This document shows positions 37,184 to 45,516 of a stretch of DNA of 64,000 bases, piece after piece. The translations under genes were made by a program, and so were the position numbers. How positions within the stretch are numbered: the stretch's first letter is position 1; the number at the start of each line of letters is the position of its first letter. Origin of the DNA: RGIG4079 sp045646905. GTDB taxonomy: Bacteria > Bacteroidota > Bacteroidia > Bacteroidales > Muribaculaceae. The stretch lies in assembly GCA_045646905.1 (NCBI GenBank), contig JAZRLP010000012.1, forward strand, positions 1-64,000. The letters run 5' to 3'. The notes beneath the pieces are model-generated. The model had not been told where the DNA came from. It saw only the letters and a program-made list of their open reading frames with translations, and made no database searches.

Positions 37184-38344
37184 ATGAAACTACCCCGTAT
37201 CAATCTACTCACTCGCATATTAATTGCTATAATACTCGGTATAGGTGCCGGCATAGTGTTTCCCCATGCGTTGGCTCGTGTATTTGTGACTTTTAATGGC
37301 ATTTTTAGCGAACTACTTGGTTTTTGCATTCCTCTGATTATAATAGGCTTTGTAGCCCCAGCGATTGCCGATATAGGTTCGCGTGCCGGAAAGATGCTAC
37401 TCGTCACTGTGCTAATAGCCTATGGCATGACTCTCTTTGCTGGGTTTAGTTCCTACTTTGTGAGCGATACGCTATTCCCCTCGTTAATATCTATACAGCC
37501 CAATTCTTCCATTGCCGAAGATGCCTCACTCGCTCCATATTTTAAAGTCACTATTCCCTCACTGATGGGAGTAATGACTGCGCTTGTTTTAGCATTTACA
37601 TTGGGACTTGGATGTGCTAAATTATCGTCAAACTATCTGCGCAATGTTATAAATGATTTTCGCGACATCATCAATCTCGTGATTTCAAAAGTCATTATAC
37701 CTCTTCTCCCTCTTTATATCTTCGGTATATTCCTCAACATGACTATTTCGGGGCAAGTGGGTGGTATTATTCTCACCTTTGCCAAAATCATAGCAATAAT
37801 TTTTGCCCTACATATAGCCATCCTCATTCTTCAATTTTGCATTGCAGCGCTTTTCAGCAAGAAGAATCCGTTCAAATCGCTTGCCACAATGATGCCAGCC
37901 TATTTCACTGCACTCGGCACTCAATCGTCGGCAGCGACAATACCTGTAACGCTCCGTCAAACCATTAAGAATGGTGTAAATGAAGATGTAGCAGGCTTTG
38001 TGATACCTCTATGTGCCACAATCCACATGAGTGGTAGCACATTGAAAATCGTAGCCTGTGCGTTGGCAATAATGCTCACAAGTGGCATGGCTTACGACCT
38101 TTCAATGTTTGCAGGTTTCATATGTATGCTTGGCATCACCATCGTTGCTGCTCCCGGTGTTCCTGGTGGAGCAATTATGGCCTCATTGGGTTTATTGAGT
38201 TCGATACTTGGCTTTAGCGAAGCCGACAATGCCTTGATGATAGCACTTTACATCGCTATGGATAGTTTCGGCACAGCGTGCAATGTAACTGGCGATGGCG
38301 CAATAGCACAAATCATCAACCGCATCTTTCAAAAAGGGGAATAA
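37184..38344 (+). CDS. Dicarboxylate/amino acid:cation symporter (DAACS, SLC1 family)
   Basis: 386 residues from the ATG at 37184; an in-frame TTG four codons earlier is rejected. An inner-membrane carrier of the GltP/GltT/SstT fold: about eight helices with a serine-rich re-entrant hairpin (TALGTQSSAATIPVT), a second hairpin with GVPGGAIMASLGL, and the seventh helix with MSGSTLKI in place of the usual NMDGT. The latter motif difference suggests a substrate other than glutamate, possibly serine/threonine or another small acid. It is monocistronic with its own promoter. The iteron tract begins 30 nt after its stop. Confidence 0.88.
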   Translation: MKLPRINLLTRILIAIILGIGAGIVFPHALARVFVTFNGIFSELLGFCIPLIIIGFVAPAIADIGSRAGKMLLVTVLIAYGMTLFAGFSSYFVSDTLFPSLISIQPNSSIAEDASLAPYFKVTIPSLMGVMTALVLAFTLGLGCAKLSSNYLRNVINDFRDIINLVISKVIIPLLPLYIFGIFLNMTISGQVGGIILTFAKIIAIIFALHIAILILQFCIAALFSKKNPFKSLATMMPAYFTALGTQSSAATIPVTLRQTIKNGVNEDVAGFVIPLCATIHMSGSTLKIVACALAIMLTSGMAYDLSMFAGFICMLGITIVAAPGVPGGAIMASLGLLSSILGFSEADNALMIALYIAMDSFGTACNVTGDGAIAQIINRIFQKGE

Positions 38345-38374
38345 TAGTAACTCACAAGGTTGACATCGCAGAGC

Positions 38375-38543
38375 GTTATCCATGTTATCGTGTTATTTTA
38401 CGGTAACAACGATAACACACGATAACACCACAATAGCACCTAAAAGCACTAACAATCTCTTTATCAGCAATTATTACTCATATCAACATATTGTGTTATC
38501 CATGTTATCCATCGATAACACGATAACATGATAACACGATAAC
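38375..38543. repeat. Iteron-rich direct repeat, copy A
   Basis: 169 bp containing ten GTTATC/GATAAC words. The left part is an inverted pair (GTTATCGTGTTA and TAACAACGATAAC); a 70-nt spacer with TTATCAGCAATTATTACT follows; the right part is GTGTTATCCATGTTATCCAT facing four GATAAC words. Copy B at 38981 has the same order and spacer with scattered substitutions. Confidence 0.85.
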
Positions 38544-38980
38544 AGTACCTCTCAAATAACACAAATGTGTATTACTCCTATACGATTCAATTGTTTTTAC
38601 TTTTACCTATACGCTTACCACAACTATAACTACGACTAATCAACAAATGCTATTATCTCTGCTATAGTGATAATTATATCCTATACCTATAGGTGTAAAT
38701 ATAAGATTTATTGTGCTAATAAAGCACAAACTATAAGAGGCTATAACAAAATCACAAAATTGTTATAGTCTCTATTTTACCCATATAGATATTTAATTAA
38801 TAGCATATTAATTACAATATATATCTCCCCCTACCACTATACCTATAGTAGTATGCCGTGTATGTTGTGTTGTGTAATGCAAAGTTACAACCTATAAAAA
38901 CCGAAAATATGCGATAATGTACAAAAATGAAAAAAACATTTTTGTTGCTGTTGCCGGTGAATATTTTCTCAATATCCTAT
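38544..38980. other. Hairpin-rich non-coding stretch between the two iteron repeats
   Basis: 437 nt without a credible ORF. It holds a 7-bp hairpin TTGTGCT/AGCACAA (38711-38729), a 14-bp stem AGAGGCTATAACAA/TTGTTATAGTCTCT (38736-38773) with one G-T pair, and an imperfect stem around CACTATA/TATAGTAG (38833-38853). TAACTTTG on the minus strand (38887-38880) could start a transcript of about 150 nt through these stems. Function unknown. Confidence 0.6.
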
Positions 38981-39145
38981 GTTATCGTTGTTATCGTGTT
39001 ATTTTACGATAACAACGATAACACTACAATAACACCTCAATAGCGCATAAAAAAAACACTATCAGTCTCATTATCAGCAATTATTACTAACATCAACATA
39101 TCGTGTTATCCATGTTATCCATCAATAACACGATAACACGATAAC
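38981..39145. repeat. Iteron-rich direct repeat, copy B
   Basis: 165 bp with eight GTTATC/GATAAC words in the same arrangement as copy A, including the shared spacer TTATCAGCAATTATTACT and the CATCAACATAT-TGTTATCCATGTTATCCATC segment. The differences (for example CATCAATAACAC for CATCGATAACAC) are scattered, so the duplication is not very recent. Confidence 0.85.
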
Positions 39146-39159
39146 GCTATTAGATATAA

Positions 39160-39194
39160 AAAACAAGGAGATGGGTCGCAGTGACTCATCTCCT
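39160..39194 (-). terminator. Terminator after the CoA-transferase gene
   Basis: AGGAGATGGGTC (39166-39177) and GACTCATCTCCT (39183-39194) form a 12-bp stem; on the minus strand it is followed by TTGTTTTTT. Confidence 0.85.
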
Positions 39195-39221
39195 CAAGTT
39201 GCTTATAGGGTTATAATATTT

Positions 39222-40715
39222 TTATTCAAACTTTGACCAATCAACATTGCGCATATCGCCCGATGCAGCAAACTCGGTGTGGAATGCGAGTGCGGCATTG
39301 AGTGAATGAGGTGTTTGACCACCTTTGCCCATTTTGATATAATCCCAAAGGAGTTGTTTGTACTCGGGATGCACACAGTTTTCGATAACTGTTTCGGCGC
39401 GTTGTAGTGGGTCTTTGCCACGAAGATCGGCAATACCTTGGTCGGTGATGAGCACATCAACCGAGTGTTCGCTATGGTCGAGGTGAGATACCATTGGCAC
39501 CACATTACTAATCAAGCCACCTTTAGTTACCGATGGACAACTAAAGATTGAAAGATATGCATTGCGAGTGAAGTCGCCCGAACCACCAATACCGTTCATC
39601 ATCTTTGTACCAAGTACATGAGTAGAGTTGATGTTACCAAAGATGTCGGCTTCGAGAGCAGTATTCATTGTGATAAGACCGAGACGGCGCACGATTTCGG
39701 GGTGATTTGAAATTTCACCTGGGCGAAGAATAATCTTATCTTGGAAGAATTCCATATTGTTAAACACGCGGTCCATAGCATCGTCAGAGAATGTCAACGA
39801 ACAGGTACTTGCAAATTTACATTTACCCATTTCCATCAAGTCAACCACTGAGTCTTGAATAACCTCGGTGTACATTTCAAATTGAGGAATATCTTTGCTT
39901 TCGCCAAGACCTTGGAGCACAGCATTAGCCACATTACCCACACCCGATTGCATTGGGAGGAATTCTTTAGGAATGCGACCAGCACGCAATTCGGCAAGAA
40001 GGAAGTTGCACACATTAGCTCCAATTTGCATTGTAACAGCATCAAGTTCGGCAAAACCTTTCACACCATCTTTAGCCGAAGTCTTCACCACGCCTACGAT
40101 TTTAGCAGGATCAACCTTCAACACAGGAGTACCAATGCGGTCGCTTGCTTTATAAATAGGAATTTCGCGACGATAAGGAGGATCTAATGGAAGATACAAG
40201 TCGTGTAATCCACGCAATGTTTTGGGCAATGCGTCATTAAGTTCAACGATGATTTTATCGGCCATTGCAGCGATAGTAGGAGCAATACCCACACCAGTAC
40301 CCAATATTATTTCACCATTGTCATTGATATCGGCAGCCTCAATGATTGCAACATTGAGTTTACCAAACACACCATAACGCATCTTTTGAGCAAGTTCCGA
40401 AAGGTGCAAATCAAAGTAGTGAGCATCGTGAGCATTAAGACGCTTGCGAAGGTCGGGGCTACTTTGATAAGGAGTGCGCATATTGATTGCATTAGCACGA
40501 GCAAGGGCACCGTCAACATGATCGTTGGTTGATGCTCCGGTAAACATGTTAATTTTAAACTCGCGGCCTGCCTCATGTTCTTTAATTGCTAATTCAGCAA
40601 GAGCCTCGGTGACAACTTTAGGTGTACCCGATGCGGTAAATCCTGAAAAACCTACATTATCACCATTCTTGATATGTTCGGCAGCTTCTTGTGCCGAAAT
40701 AAAATTCAATGCCAT
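39222..40715 (-). CDS. Acetyl-CoA hydrolase/transferase family enzyme (succinyl-CoA:acetate/propionate-type CoA-transferase)
   Basis: 497 residues, the usual length for class I CoA-transferases of the Cat1/ScpC/AarC group. It moves CoA between acyl groups, typically succinyl-CoA and acetate or propionate, in the cytoplasm. Motifs: GFSGFTASGTPK near the N-terminus, QSGVGNVANAVLQGL before the glutamate in MYTEVIQD that forms the covalent acyl-CoA thioester, and MNGIGGSGDFTRNA. In succinate- and propionate-forming Bacteroidales this reaction is central to fermentation, so the enzyme fits the organism. The small membrane protein gene at 40747 is 31 nt upstream on the same strand and shares the promoter at 41113. 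Confidence 0.93.
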   Translation of the reverse strand: MALNFISAQEAAEHIKNGDNVGFSGFTASGTPKVVTEALAELAIKEHEAGREFKINMFTGASTNDHVDGALARANAINMRTPYQSSPDLRKRLNAHDAHYFDLHLSELAQKMRYGVFGKLNVAIIEAADINDNGEIILGTGVGIAPTIAAMADKIIVELNDALPKTLRGLHDLYLPLDPPYRREIPIYKASDRIGTPVLKVDPAKIVGVVKTSAKDGVKGFAELDAVTMQIGANVCNFLLAELRAGRIPKEFLPMQSGVGNVANAVLQGLGESKDIPQFEMYTEVIQDSVVDLMEMGKCKFASTCSLTFSDDAMDRVFNNMEFFQDKIILRPGEISNHPEIVRRLGLITMNTALEADIFGNINSTHVLGTKMMNGIGGSGDFTRNAYLSIFSCPSVTKGGLISNVVPMVSHLDHSEHSVDVLITDQGIADLRGKDPLQRAETVIENCVHPEYKQLLWDYIKMGKGGQTPHSLNAALAFHTEFAASGDMRNVDWSKFE

Positions 40716-40746
40716 TTTTGAAAATGTTTTTAATGATATTGTTATG

Positions 40747-41094
40747 TTAAAATTTTGTTTTTAATATTTCACTATCAATCACAGCCCTTCTCCATCGCTC
40801 GGCATGTGCTTGCTGTTCCTCCTCGCTCATTTCGGGTTCAGCAGCCATTGGAGGCGTAGGTGTTGGCATCGTAACCGACTGGTCCTCTTGCATAAACGCA
40901 GGAGTAGTTTCCCTACGAGGCTCTTCCTTTTCAGGCTCATCGTCATAAAAAAACGGCGGGAAGATTGTCTTGGGGGCCTTGGGTTGTGGGGATGTTTTCT
41001 TGTGGTCGCGCTCTTTTTTTGCATCACTCATTATGGTTTTCACAATAAAGAACACAACTACGAAAATACCTATAATTAGTTTGGTAGTATCCAC
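40747..41094 (-). CDS. Small single-pass membrane protein with acidic/proline-rich tail
   Basis: About 115 residues from a GTG at 41094. The longer in-frame TTG at 41115 falls inside the -7 box and is rejected; no ATG precedes the membrane helix. One N-terminal membrane segment (LIIGIFVVVFFIVKTI) is followed by a Lys-rich stretch and a Pro/Glu-rich cytoplasmic tail (KAPKTIFPPFFYDDEPEKEE) with a final helix (EEEQQAHAERWRRAVIDSEI). No known domain is recognised. It is upstream of the CoA-transferase gene and divergent from miaB. Confidence 0.65.
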   Translation of the reverse strand: MDTTKLIIGIFVVVFFIVKTIMSDAKKERDHKKTSPQPKAPKTIFPPFFYDDEPEKEEPRRETTPAFMQEDQSVTMPTPTPPMAAEPEMSEEEQQAHAERWRRAVIDSEILKTKF

Positions 41095-41112
41095 AGTTTT
41101 AGTAATTTTGTA

Positions 41113-41144
41113 CAAAAATAGATAATTCTCTAATCAAATACAAA
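41113..41144 (-). promoter_or_regulatory. Promoter of the small membrane protein/CoA-transferase operon
   Basis: On the minus strand TTTG (41144-41141), a 20-nt spacer, then TATTTTTG (41120-41113). The start site should be near 41107, leaving only about 12 nt of leader before the GTG at 41094. Confidence 0.7.
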
Positions 41145-41205
41145 GTTTTAGCACTTTCTTTTGAGCATATAACCGAGAATTTTCATCATTTTGAACAAAT
41201 TTATT

Positions 41206-42570
41206 ATGTCAAAAAACAAAAAAGAATCAATAAACGCAACTACCGACCGCCTACTATTTATCGAAACATATGGCTGTCAAATGAATGTTGCCGATAGTGA
41301 AGTGGTAGCATCAATTATGGAAATGGCTGGATATGCCATCACCGACAACATCGAAGATGCCGATGCTATTCTTCTTAATACTTGCTCTATTCGCGACAAT
41401 GCCGAGCAAAAAATCGTGTCGCGCCTACAATTCCTCGCATCTTTGCGTCGCAAAGGTCGCAAAATCATTGTGGGGGTAATAGGATGCATGGCCGAGCGTG
41501 TTAAAGACACCCTCATCAACGACCATGGTGTTGACCTCGTTGCTGGTCCCGACTCTTATCTCGACCTCCCCAACCTTTTCGCAGCCGTTGAAGCAGGCGA
41601 AAAAGCCATAAATGTGGAATTGAGCACCACCGAAACCTATCGCGATGTAATCCCATCACGCATCGGGGGCAATCGCATCAGTGGATTCATAAGCATTATG
41701 CGTGGTTGCAACAACTTCTGCTCATACTGCATTGTACCCTACACTCGTGGTCGTGAACGCAGTCGAGAGGCTCAAAGCATTCTCAACGAACTTGCCGACC
41801 TTCAAGCCAAAGGGTTTAAGGAAGTCACTCTTCTCGGTCAAAATGTAAATAGTTACAACTATATCGATGCCGATGGCAATGCCACAAACTTTGCAGCGCT
41901 CTTGGCAATGGTGGCCGAAGCAGCACCCGATATGCGTGTGCGTTTCACCACTTCGCACCCCAAGGATATGAGCGACGAAATCATCGCTACTATTGCCCGA
42001 TACCCTAATGTGTGCAACCACATTCACCTACCAGTGCAATCGGGTAGCAACTCGGTGTTGAAAAACATGAATCGCCGTTACACTCGCGAATGGTATCTCG
42101 ACCGCATTGCAGCCATTCGCCACGCAATCCCCGACTGTGGCATCTCAACCGACATGTTTACAGGATTTTATGATGAAAGCGAAGAAGATTTCCAACTCAC
42201 TCTCGACCTCATGCGCGAAGTAGGTTTCGATGCATCGTTTATGTTTAAATACTCTGAACGCCCTGGCACTATGGCTTCAAAACATATGCCCGACAATATA
42301 GCCGAAGATGTGAAAATTGACCGCCTTAATCGCATGATTGCACTCCAAAACGAATTGTCGCTTGAGTCAAATCGCAAAGACATAGGCAAAACATTTGATG
42401 TATTGGTCGAAGGCGTGTCTAAACGCAGCAAAGAGCAATTTGTGGGTCGCACCCAACAAAACAAAACTTGTGTGTTCCCTCGTGGCAACTATCGCGTTGG
42501 CGACATCGTAAATGTGCGCGTGCTCGAGGTGTCCTCAGCAACTCTCATCTGCGAATTGGTTGAAAATTAA
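41206..42570 (+). CDS. miaB: tRNA-2-methylthio-N6-dimethylallyladenosine synthase
   Basis: 454 residues from the ATG at 41206 (an in-frame TTG at 41191 is rejected). This radical SAM methylthiotransferase modifies i6A37 of tRNAs reading UNN codons. The N-terminal domain carries the three auxiliary-cluster cysteines (ETYGCQMN, NTCSIRDN, GCMAERVK). The radical SAM cluster is RGCNNFCSYCIVPYTRGRE, and the C-terminal TRAM domain begins near FDVLVEGVSKRS. It is divergent from the operon at 40747. The RGRERSR sequence distinguishes it from RimO and MtaB. Confidence 0.96.
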   Translation: MSKNKKESINATTDRLLFIETYGCQMNVADSEVVASIMEMAGYAITDNIEDADAILLNTCSIRDNAEQKIVSRLQFLASLRRKGRKIIVGVIGCMAERVKDTLINDHGVDLVAGPDSYLDLPNLFAAVEAGEKAINVELSTTETYRDVIPSRIGGNRISGFISIMRGCNNFCSYCIVPYTRGRERSREAQSILNELADLQAKGFKEVTLLGQNVNSYNYIDADGNATNFAALLAMVAEAAPDMRVRFTTSHPKDMSDEIIATIARYPNVCNHIHLPVQSGSNSVLKNMNRRYTREWYLDRIAAIRHAIPDCGISTDMFTGFYDESEEDFQLTLDLMREVGFDASFMFKYSERPGTMASKHMPDNIAEDVKIDRLNRMIALQNELSLESNRKDIGKTFDVLVEGVSKRSKEQFVGRTQQNKTCVFPRGNYRVGDIVNVRVLEVSSATLICELVEN

Positions 42571-42659
42571 AAAAGGAGAAAGGAAAGAGGAAAAATAATT
42601 TATTTTTGTTCTTTATTCTCCATTGTGCATTATAACCCACGAGGAGCTCAACGAGATTC

Positions 42660-42703
42660 ATTCGAGTTAATTATGCATTATGAATTATGCATTATAAATT
42701 ATG
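42660..42703. repeat. Short AT-rich repeat upstream of MFS gene
   Basis: Overlapping TTATGCATTATGAATTATG and CATTATAAATTATGG words, related to the run at 21031-21062. The ATG of the MFS gene is formed by the last repeat word, as if the repeat had inserted next to or contributed the start. Confidence 0.5.
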
Positions 42704-43876
42704 GTTGAAAAGCTATGGAATAGAAATTACATAGCGGTGTGTGCTGCCAACTTTTTGTTGTTTTTTGCATTCTACTTATTGTTACCGATGCTACCGCTAT
42801 ACTTGCGCGACACTTTTAGTGCCGACAAGCAGTTGATAGGTATCATTCTATCGGGCTATACAATCACAGCACTCATGATTCGCCCCTTTGGTGGTTTCAT
42901 CGTCGATAGTTTCCCTCGCAAGCAGGTGCTATTGATATGCTATTTCTTGTTTTTCGCATTTTTTGCTGGATACATTGTCGCAGGCACAATATTATTGTTT
43001 GCCATCATTCGTGGCCTTCATGGCTTTGCCTTTGGAGCAGTAACCGTTGCCAATAGTACAATGGCCATTGATGTACTCCCCTCATCGCGACGCAACGAAG
43101 GGATAGGCTACTATGGCGTGAGCAACAACCTCGCCATGGCAATAGGCCCATCGATATCGATGTATCTCTATGACCACCACATCGACGCCAATGTAATATT
43201 TACAATCTCACTTGTGGCTGCAGCCATAGGGCTATTGTGCAATGCCTCGGTTAAAGCACCTCAAAAAGAGTTATCCCGAGAAAAGCAACCTATATCGCTC
43301 GATCGTTTTATCCTCACCAACGCCACTCCCGAGTGCTTGATGGTCATCTTTTTCTCGTTTGCTTATGGCATTCTATCAACCTATCTCGCCATTTATGGAA
43401 AAGATGAAATAGGTATAGAGGGTGGCAGTGGACTATTCTTCACAATCCTTGCCATAGGATTGATATCGGCTCGCATAATATCGGCTCAATGGGTAAAACG
43501 AGGACAACTCACGCTCAACATAGGTGTGGGAATGATTGTTACAGTCATAGGGTTTGCTCTTTTCACCTTTTGGCGCGACATCATAGGATTTTATCTATCG
43601 GCAGCCGTTCTCGGCATAGGATATGGCGCAATGTGCCCATCATTCCAAGCCGTATTTGTCAACCTTGCACACAACAATCGCCGTGGCACAGCCAATTCCA
43701 CCTACCTCACCTCATGGGATTTAGGGTTAGGAATAGGCGTACTCGTAGGTGGCGCAATAGCCGAAAGGCTATCATATCACGATGCCTATATTCTCGCCGT
43801 CGCAGTGTGCATCATAGGCACAATCACCTTCTACAGCCACATCGCCTCCCATTTCAATCGCAACAAATTGAGATAG
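42701..43876 (+). CDS. Major facilitator superfamily transporter
   Basis: 391 residues, 12 predicted membrane helices. The MFS motif A equivalent is in the loop after helix 2 (GGFIVDSFPRKQVLL), and helix 5 has GYYGVSNNLAMAIGPS (motif C-like, antiporter type), suggesting a proton-coupled exporter of the AraJ/YdeR-like group. The last helices include YGAMCPSFQAVFVNLAHNNRRG. The start ATG lies in an AT-rich repeat, with no recognised promoter box. A terminator follows at 43879. The substrate is unknown. Confidence 0.88.
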   Translation: MVEKLWNRNYIAVCAANFLLFFAFYLLLPMLPLYLRDTFSADKQLIGIILSGYTITALMIRPFGGFIVDSFPRKQVLLICYFLFFAFFAGYIVAGTILLFAIIRGLHGFAFGAVTVANSTMAIDVLPSSRRNEGIGYYGVSNNLAMAIGPSISMYLYDHHIDANVIFTISLVAAAIGLLCNASVKAPQKELSREKQPISLDRFILTNATPECLMVIFFSFAYGILSTYLAIYGKDEIGIEGGSGLFFTILAIGLISARIISAQWVKRGQLTLNIGVGMIVTVIGFALFTFWRDIIGFYLSAAVLGIGYGAMCPSFQAVFVNLAHNNRRGTANSTYLTSWDLGLGIGVLVGGAIAERLSYHDAYILAVAVCIIGTITFYSHIASHFNRNKLR

Positions 43877-43878
43877 AA

Positions 43879-43909
43879 AAATCCGCAAGTAAAACACCCA
43901 CGGATTTTT
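43879..43909 (+). terminator. Terminator after MFS gene (possibly bidirectional)
   Basis: AAATCCG (43879-43885) and CGGATTT (43901-43907) enclose a 15-nt loop and are followed by T residues. It lies between convergent genes. Confidence 0.7.
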
Positions 43910-43930
43910 CAATTTATCATCTATTGATTA

Positions 43931-44641
43931 TTAAAAGTCAACACCTACACTAAAGCTAAGATAATAATCTTTTCGATGGGAATACCAATCATAACTACGT
44001 CTTGGACAATTCCTCATATAGAATCCAACCCCCATATTCAGTCCTAACTTTTCACTAACCTTTGACCGATAGCCAATCGTAGGTGCAAAATAAAAGCCAT
44101 GGTCATGATTATCATATAAATTGAAATCATATCCTACCTTTACATCTAAAAATGGCGTTATACTCCTTTTAAGTGGTGTTATTCTTACATTTGCAAATAT
44201 TGGTATACTATTAAATCTTTCTGAAGCAGTAGTTACGTTTAGATAAAAAGACAAACCTCCACCTAGATAAAAATAGGGATTAAATTGATATCCATGAGAT
44301 GTTGTAAATTGCATTAAATTAACATCACAACCTTCTTCAACTTGAACATTATAACCAATATCAAAAAAACCTTTATAACCTCTGCTCAAGCCATTTTCTG
44401 ATATCTTTAAATCAATTCCTTTTTGTTTTACATCTTTCTCTTTGCCTACTCTTTCTACATTAGACATAGAATAATCAAAAGTACACCCTTCTGGAGTCTC
44501 AATCTTCAATGATAATCCAGGTATAAATTCTATAATTTCACCTTTAATCGCACGTCCATCTTTTAAAAACACGACATCCTTTGCCGAAATTGTCATTGAT
44601 AATCCTACTACGGCAAAAAATAGCAGCAATATTTTCTTCAT
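43931..44641 (-). CDS. Outer-membrane barrel-like protein, paralog 1 (extended)
   Basis: 236 residues with signal peptide (MKKILLLFFAVVGLSMTISAK). Residues about 22-85 are an extra N-domain (VVFLKDGRAIKGEIIEF, typical of a small beta-roll seen in envelope proteins). Residues 86-236 match the two downstream paralogs in order: RGYKGFFDIGYN, TTSHGYQFNPYFYLGGGLS, IFANVRITPLKRSITPFLDVK (in parts) and GLNMGVGFYM, ending SFSVGVDF. These regular strands and the C-terminal Phe indicate a small 8-10-strand outer-membrane barrel. The function is unknown. Lacks the palindrome/poly-G operator that precedes the other two copies. Confidence 0.8.
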   Translation of the reverse strand: MKKILLLFFAVVGLSMTISAKDVVFLKDGRAIKGEIIEFIPGLSLKIETPEGCTFDYSMSNVERVGKEKDVKQKGIDLKISENGLSRGYKGFFDIGYNVQVEEGCDVNLMQFTTSHGYQFNPYFYLGGGLSFYLNVTTASERFNSIPIFANVRITPLKRSITPFLDVKVGYDFNLYDNHDHGFYFAPTIGYRSKVSEKLGLNMGVGFYMRNCPRRSYDWYSHRKDYYLSFSVGVDF

Positions 44642-44760
44642 ATAAAATCCTTATTTTAATATTAAAAAACAGCCAAAACCTTTAATAAAACACGATTAGA
44701 GCTAATTCTAAACCACTGGTTGTTAGCTACAATATTAGTTATTTATCAAGTTCTACCTAA

Positions 44761-45117
44761 TTATTTAAACTCCACAATATTTGCTGTTGCAGTACAAATA
44801 ACCTCTACATAAAATGGTGTAATCATTTTAACAGAAGTGCCAGTTGTGATATTAGTTAATGTTTGAGAACCTGTAAGATGTGCATTTTTTGACATTTCAT
44901 TAATTGCATTACTGCGAAGAGTTTTTCGGCTAAGCCCTCCTATTCCAAATACATATACTGCTTTTGATTCACCAAATGCCTGACCAACAACCTTAAAGTT
45001 TTTATCAGACAAAACAACTTGAGTTTCACTAAAACTTTTTGGAGCAGAACTCGTTACGCCACAACTTGTTAAACACAATGAAGCAACAACCAATGCCGAT
45101 AATAATATCTTTTTCAT
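44761..45117 (-). CDS. Small lipoprotein (DUF6567-like)
   Basis: 118 residues from the ATG at 45117. The lipobox is CLTSCGVTSSAP. The mature part has alternating strands (TQVVLSDKNFKVVGQAFGES, then KAVYVFGIGGL) and a C-terminal strand set (PFYVEVICTATANIVEF), resembling the DUF6567 small lipoproteins of Bacteroidales (memory-based). It is preceded by the second structured leader RNA and lies between barrel paralogs 1 and 2. The function is unknown. Confidence 0.75.
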   Translation of the reverse strand: MKKILLSALVVASLCLTSCGVTSSAPKSFSETQVVLSDKNFKVVGQAFGESKAVYVFGIGGLSRKTLRSNAINEMSKNAHLTGSQTLTNITTGTSVKMITPFYVEVICTATANIVEFK

Positions 45118-45216
45118 AATTAAATTTTCTTTTTTTTTAAATTTATACATCTTTCATAGTCCGTTTCCCCTTTGATTATAGACAATAAAAAACGTGGACT
45201 AATAACTTCGTCTACG

Positions 45217-45360
45217 CTCTCTGTTGGCATTGGGGATGGCCATTTGCTGCAATATACGAGTAAAAGCCCACGGATAATCGTGAGCATTAACTTCTACTCT
45301 TTGCAGCAATCATCAAATTCCCCAATTTTCAGAGTGCAAGAATAAAGCTAACGCTTTTTA
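45217..45360 (-). ncRNA. Structured leader RNA, copy 2 (upstream of the DUF6567-like gene)
   Basis: Nested pairs: CTCTG (45219-45223) with CAGAG (45330-45334), ATTGGGGA (45229-45236) with TCCCCAAT (45319-45326), TTGCTGCAA (45244-45252) with TTGCAGCAA (45301-45309), GAGTA (45258-45262) with TACTC (45295-45299), and an apical CACG/CGTG hairpin at 45269-45282. On the minus strand it starts AAAAAGCGTTAGCTTTATTC, matching copy 1 at 26883-27060. A 37-codon frame covers part of it but begins right after a stop and lacks a start, so I treat it as non-coding. No promoter box was found upstream. Confidence 0.65.
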
Positions 45361-45468
45361 TTTAATTTGTCTTTTTGTCGTTCTATTACATAGGCAATTA
45401 TTTTTTAATTTATTTGTTACGCAAATTAAGTAATAAAATTTATATTCTGCAACAGTTTGCAAAAGAAA

Positions 45469-45494
45469 AGCAGTGAACACCATTGCCCACTGCT
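45469..45494 (-). terminator. Terminator after barrel paralog 2
   Basis: AGCAGTG (45469-45475) and CACTGCT (45488-45494). The loop and stem resemble the terminator behind paralog 3 (46662-46693): both contain AGCAGTGAAC and GCCCACTGCT. Confidence 0.7.
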
Positions 45495-45516
45495 CGATTC
45501 GTTATGTAGTTGTGCT

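Noticed and set aside
38375..39145. Chromosomal origin with DnaA boxes
   Set aside because: The words read TTATCCATG/TTATCCATC, not TTATCCACA, and no dnaA, dnaN or other origin-linked gene is adjacent; oriC is not supported, though a replication-related role is not excluded.
38375..39145. CRISPR array
   Set aside because: The short words are irregularly spaced and in both orientations, the long repeat occurs only twice, and no cas genes are near.
45243..45310. Short minus-strand peptide frame within structured RNA copy 2
   Set aside because: It follows a stop codon directly and has no start codon; base pairing explains the conservation-like features better.
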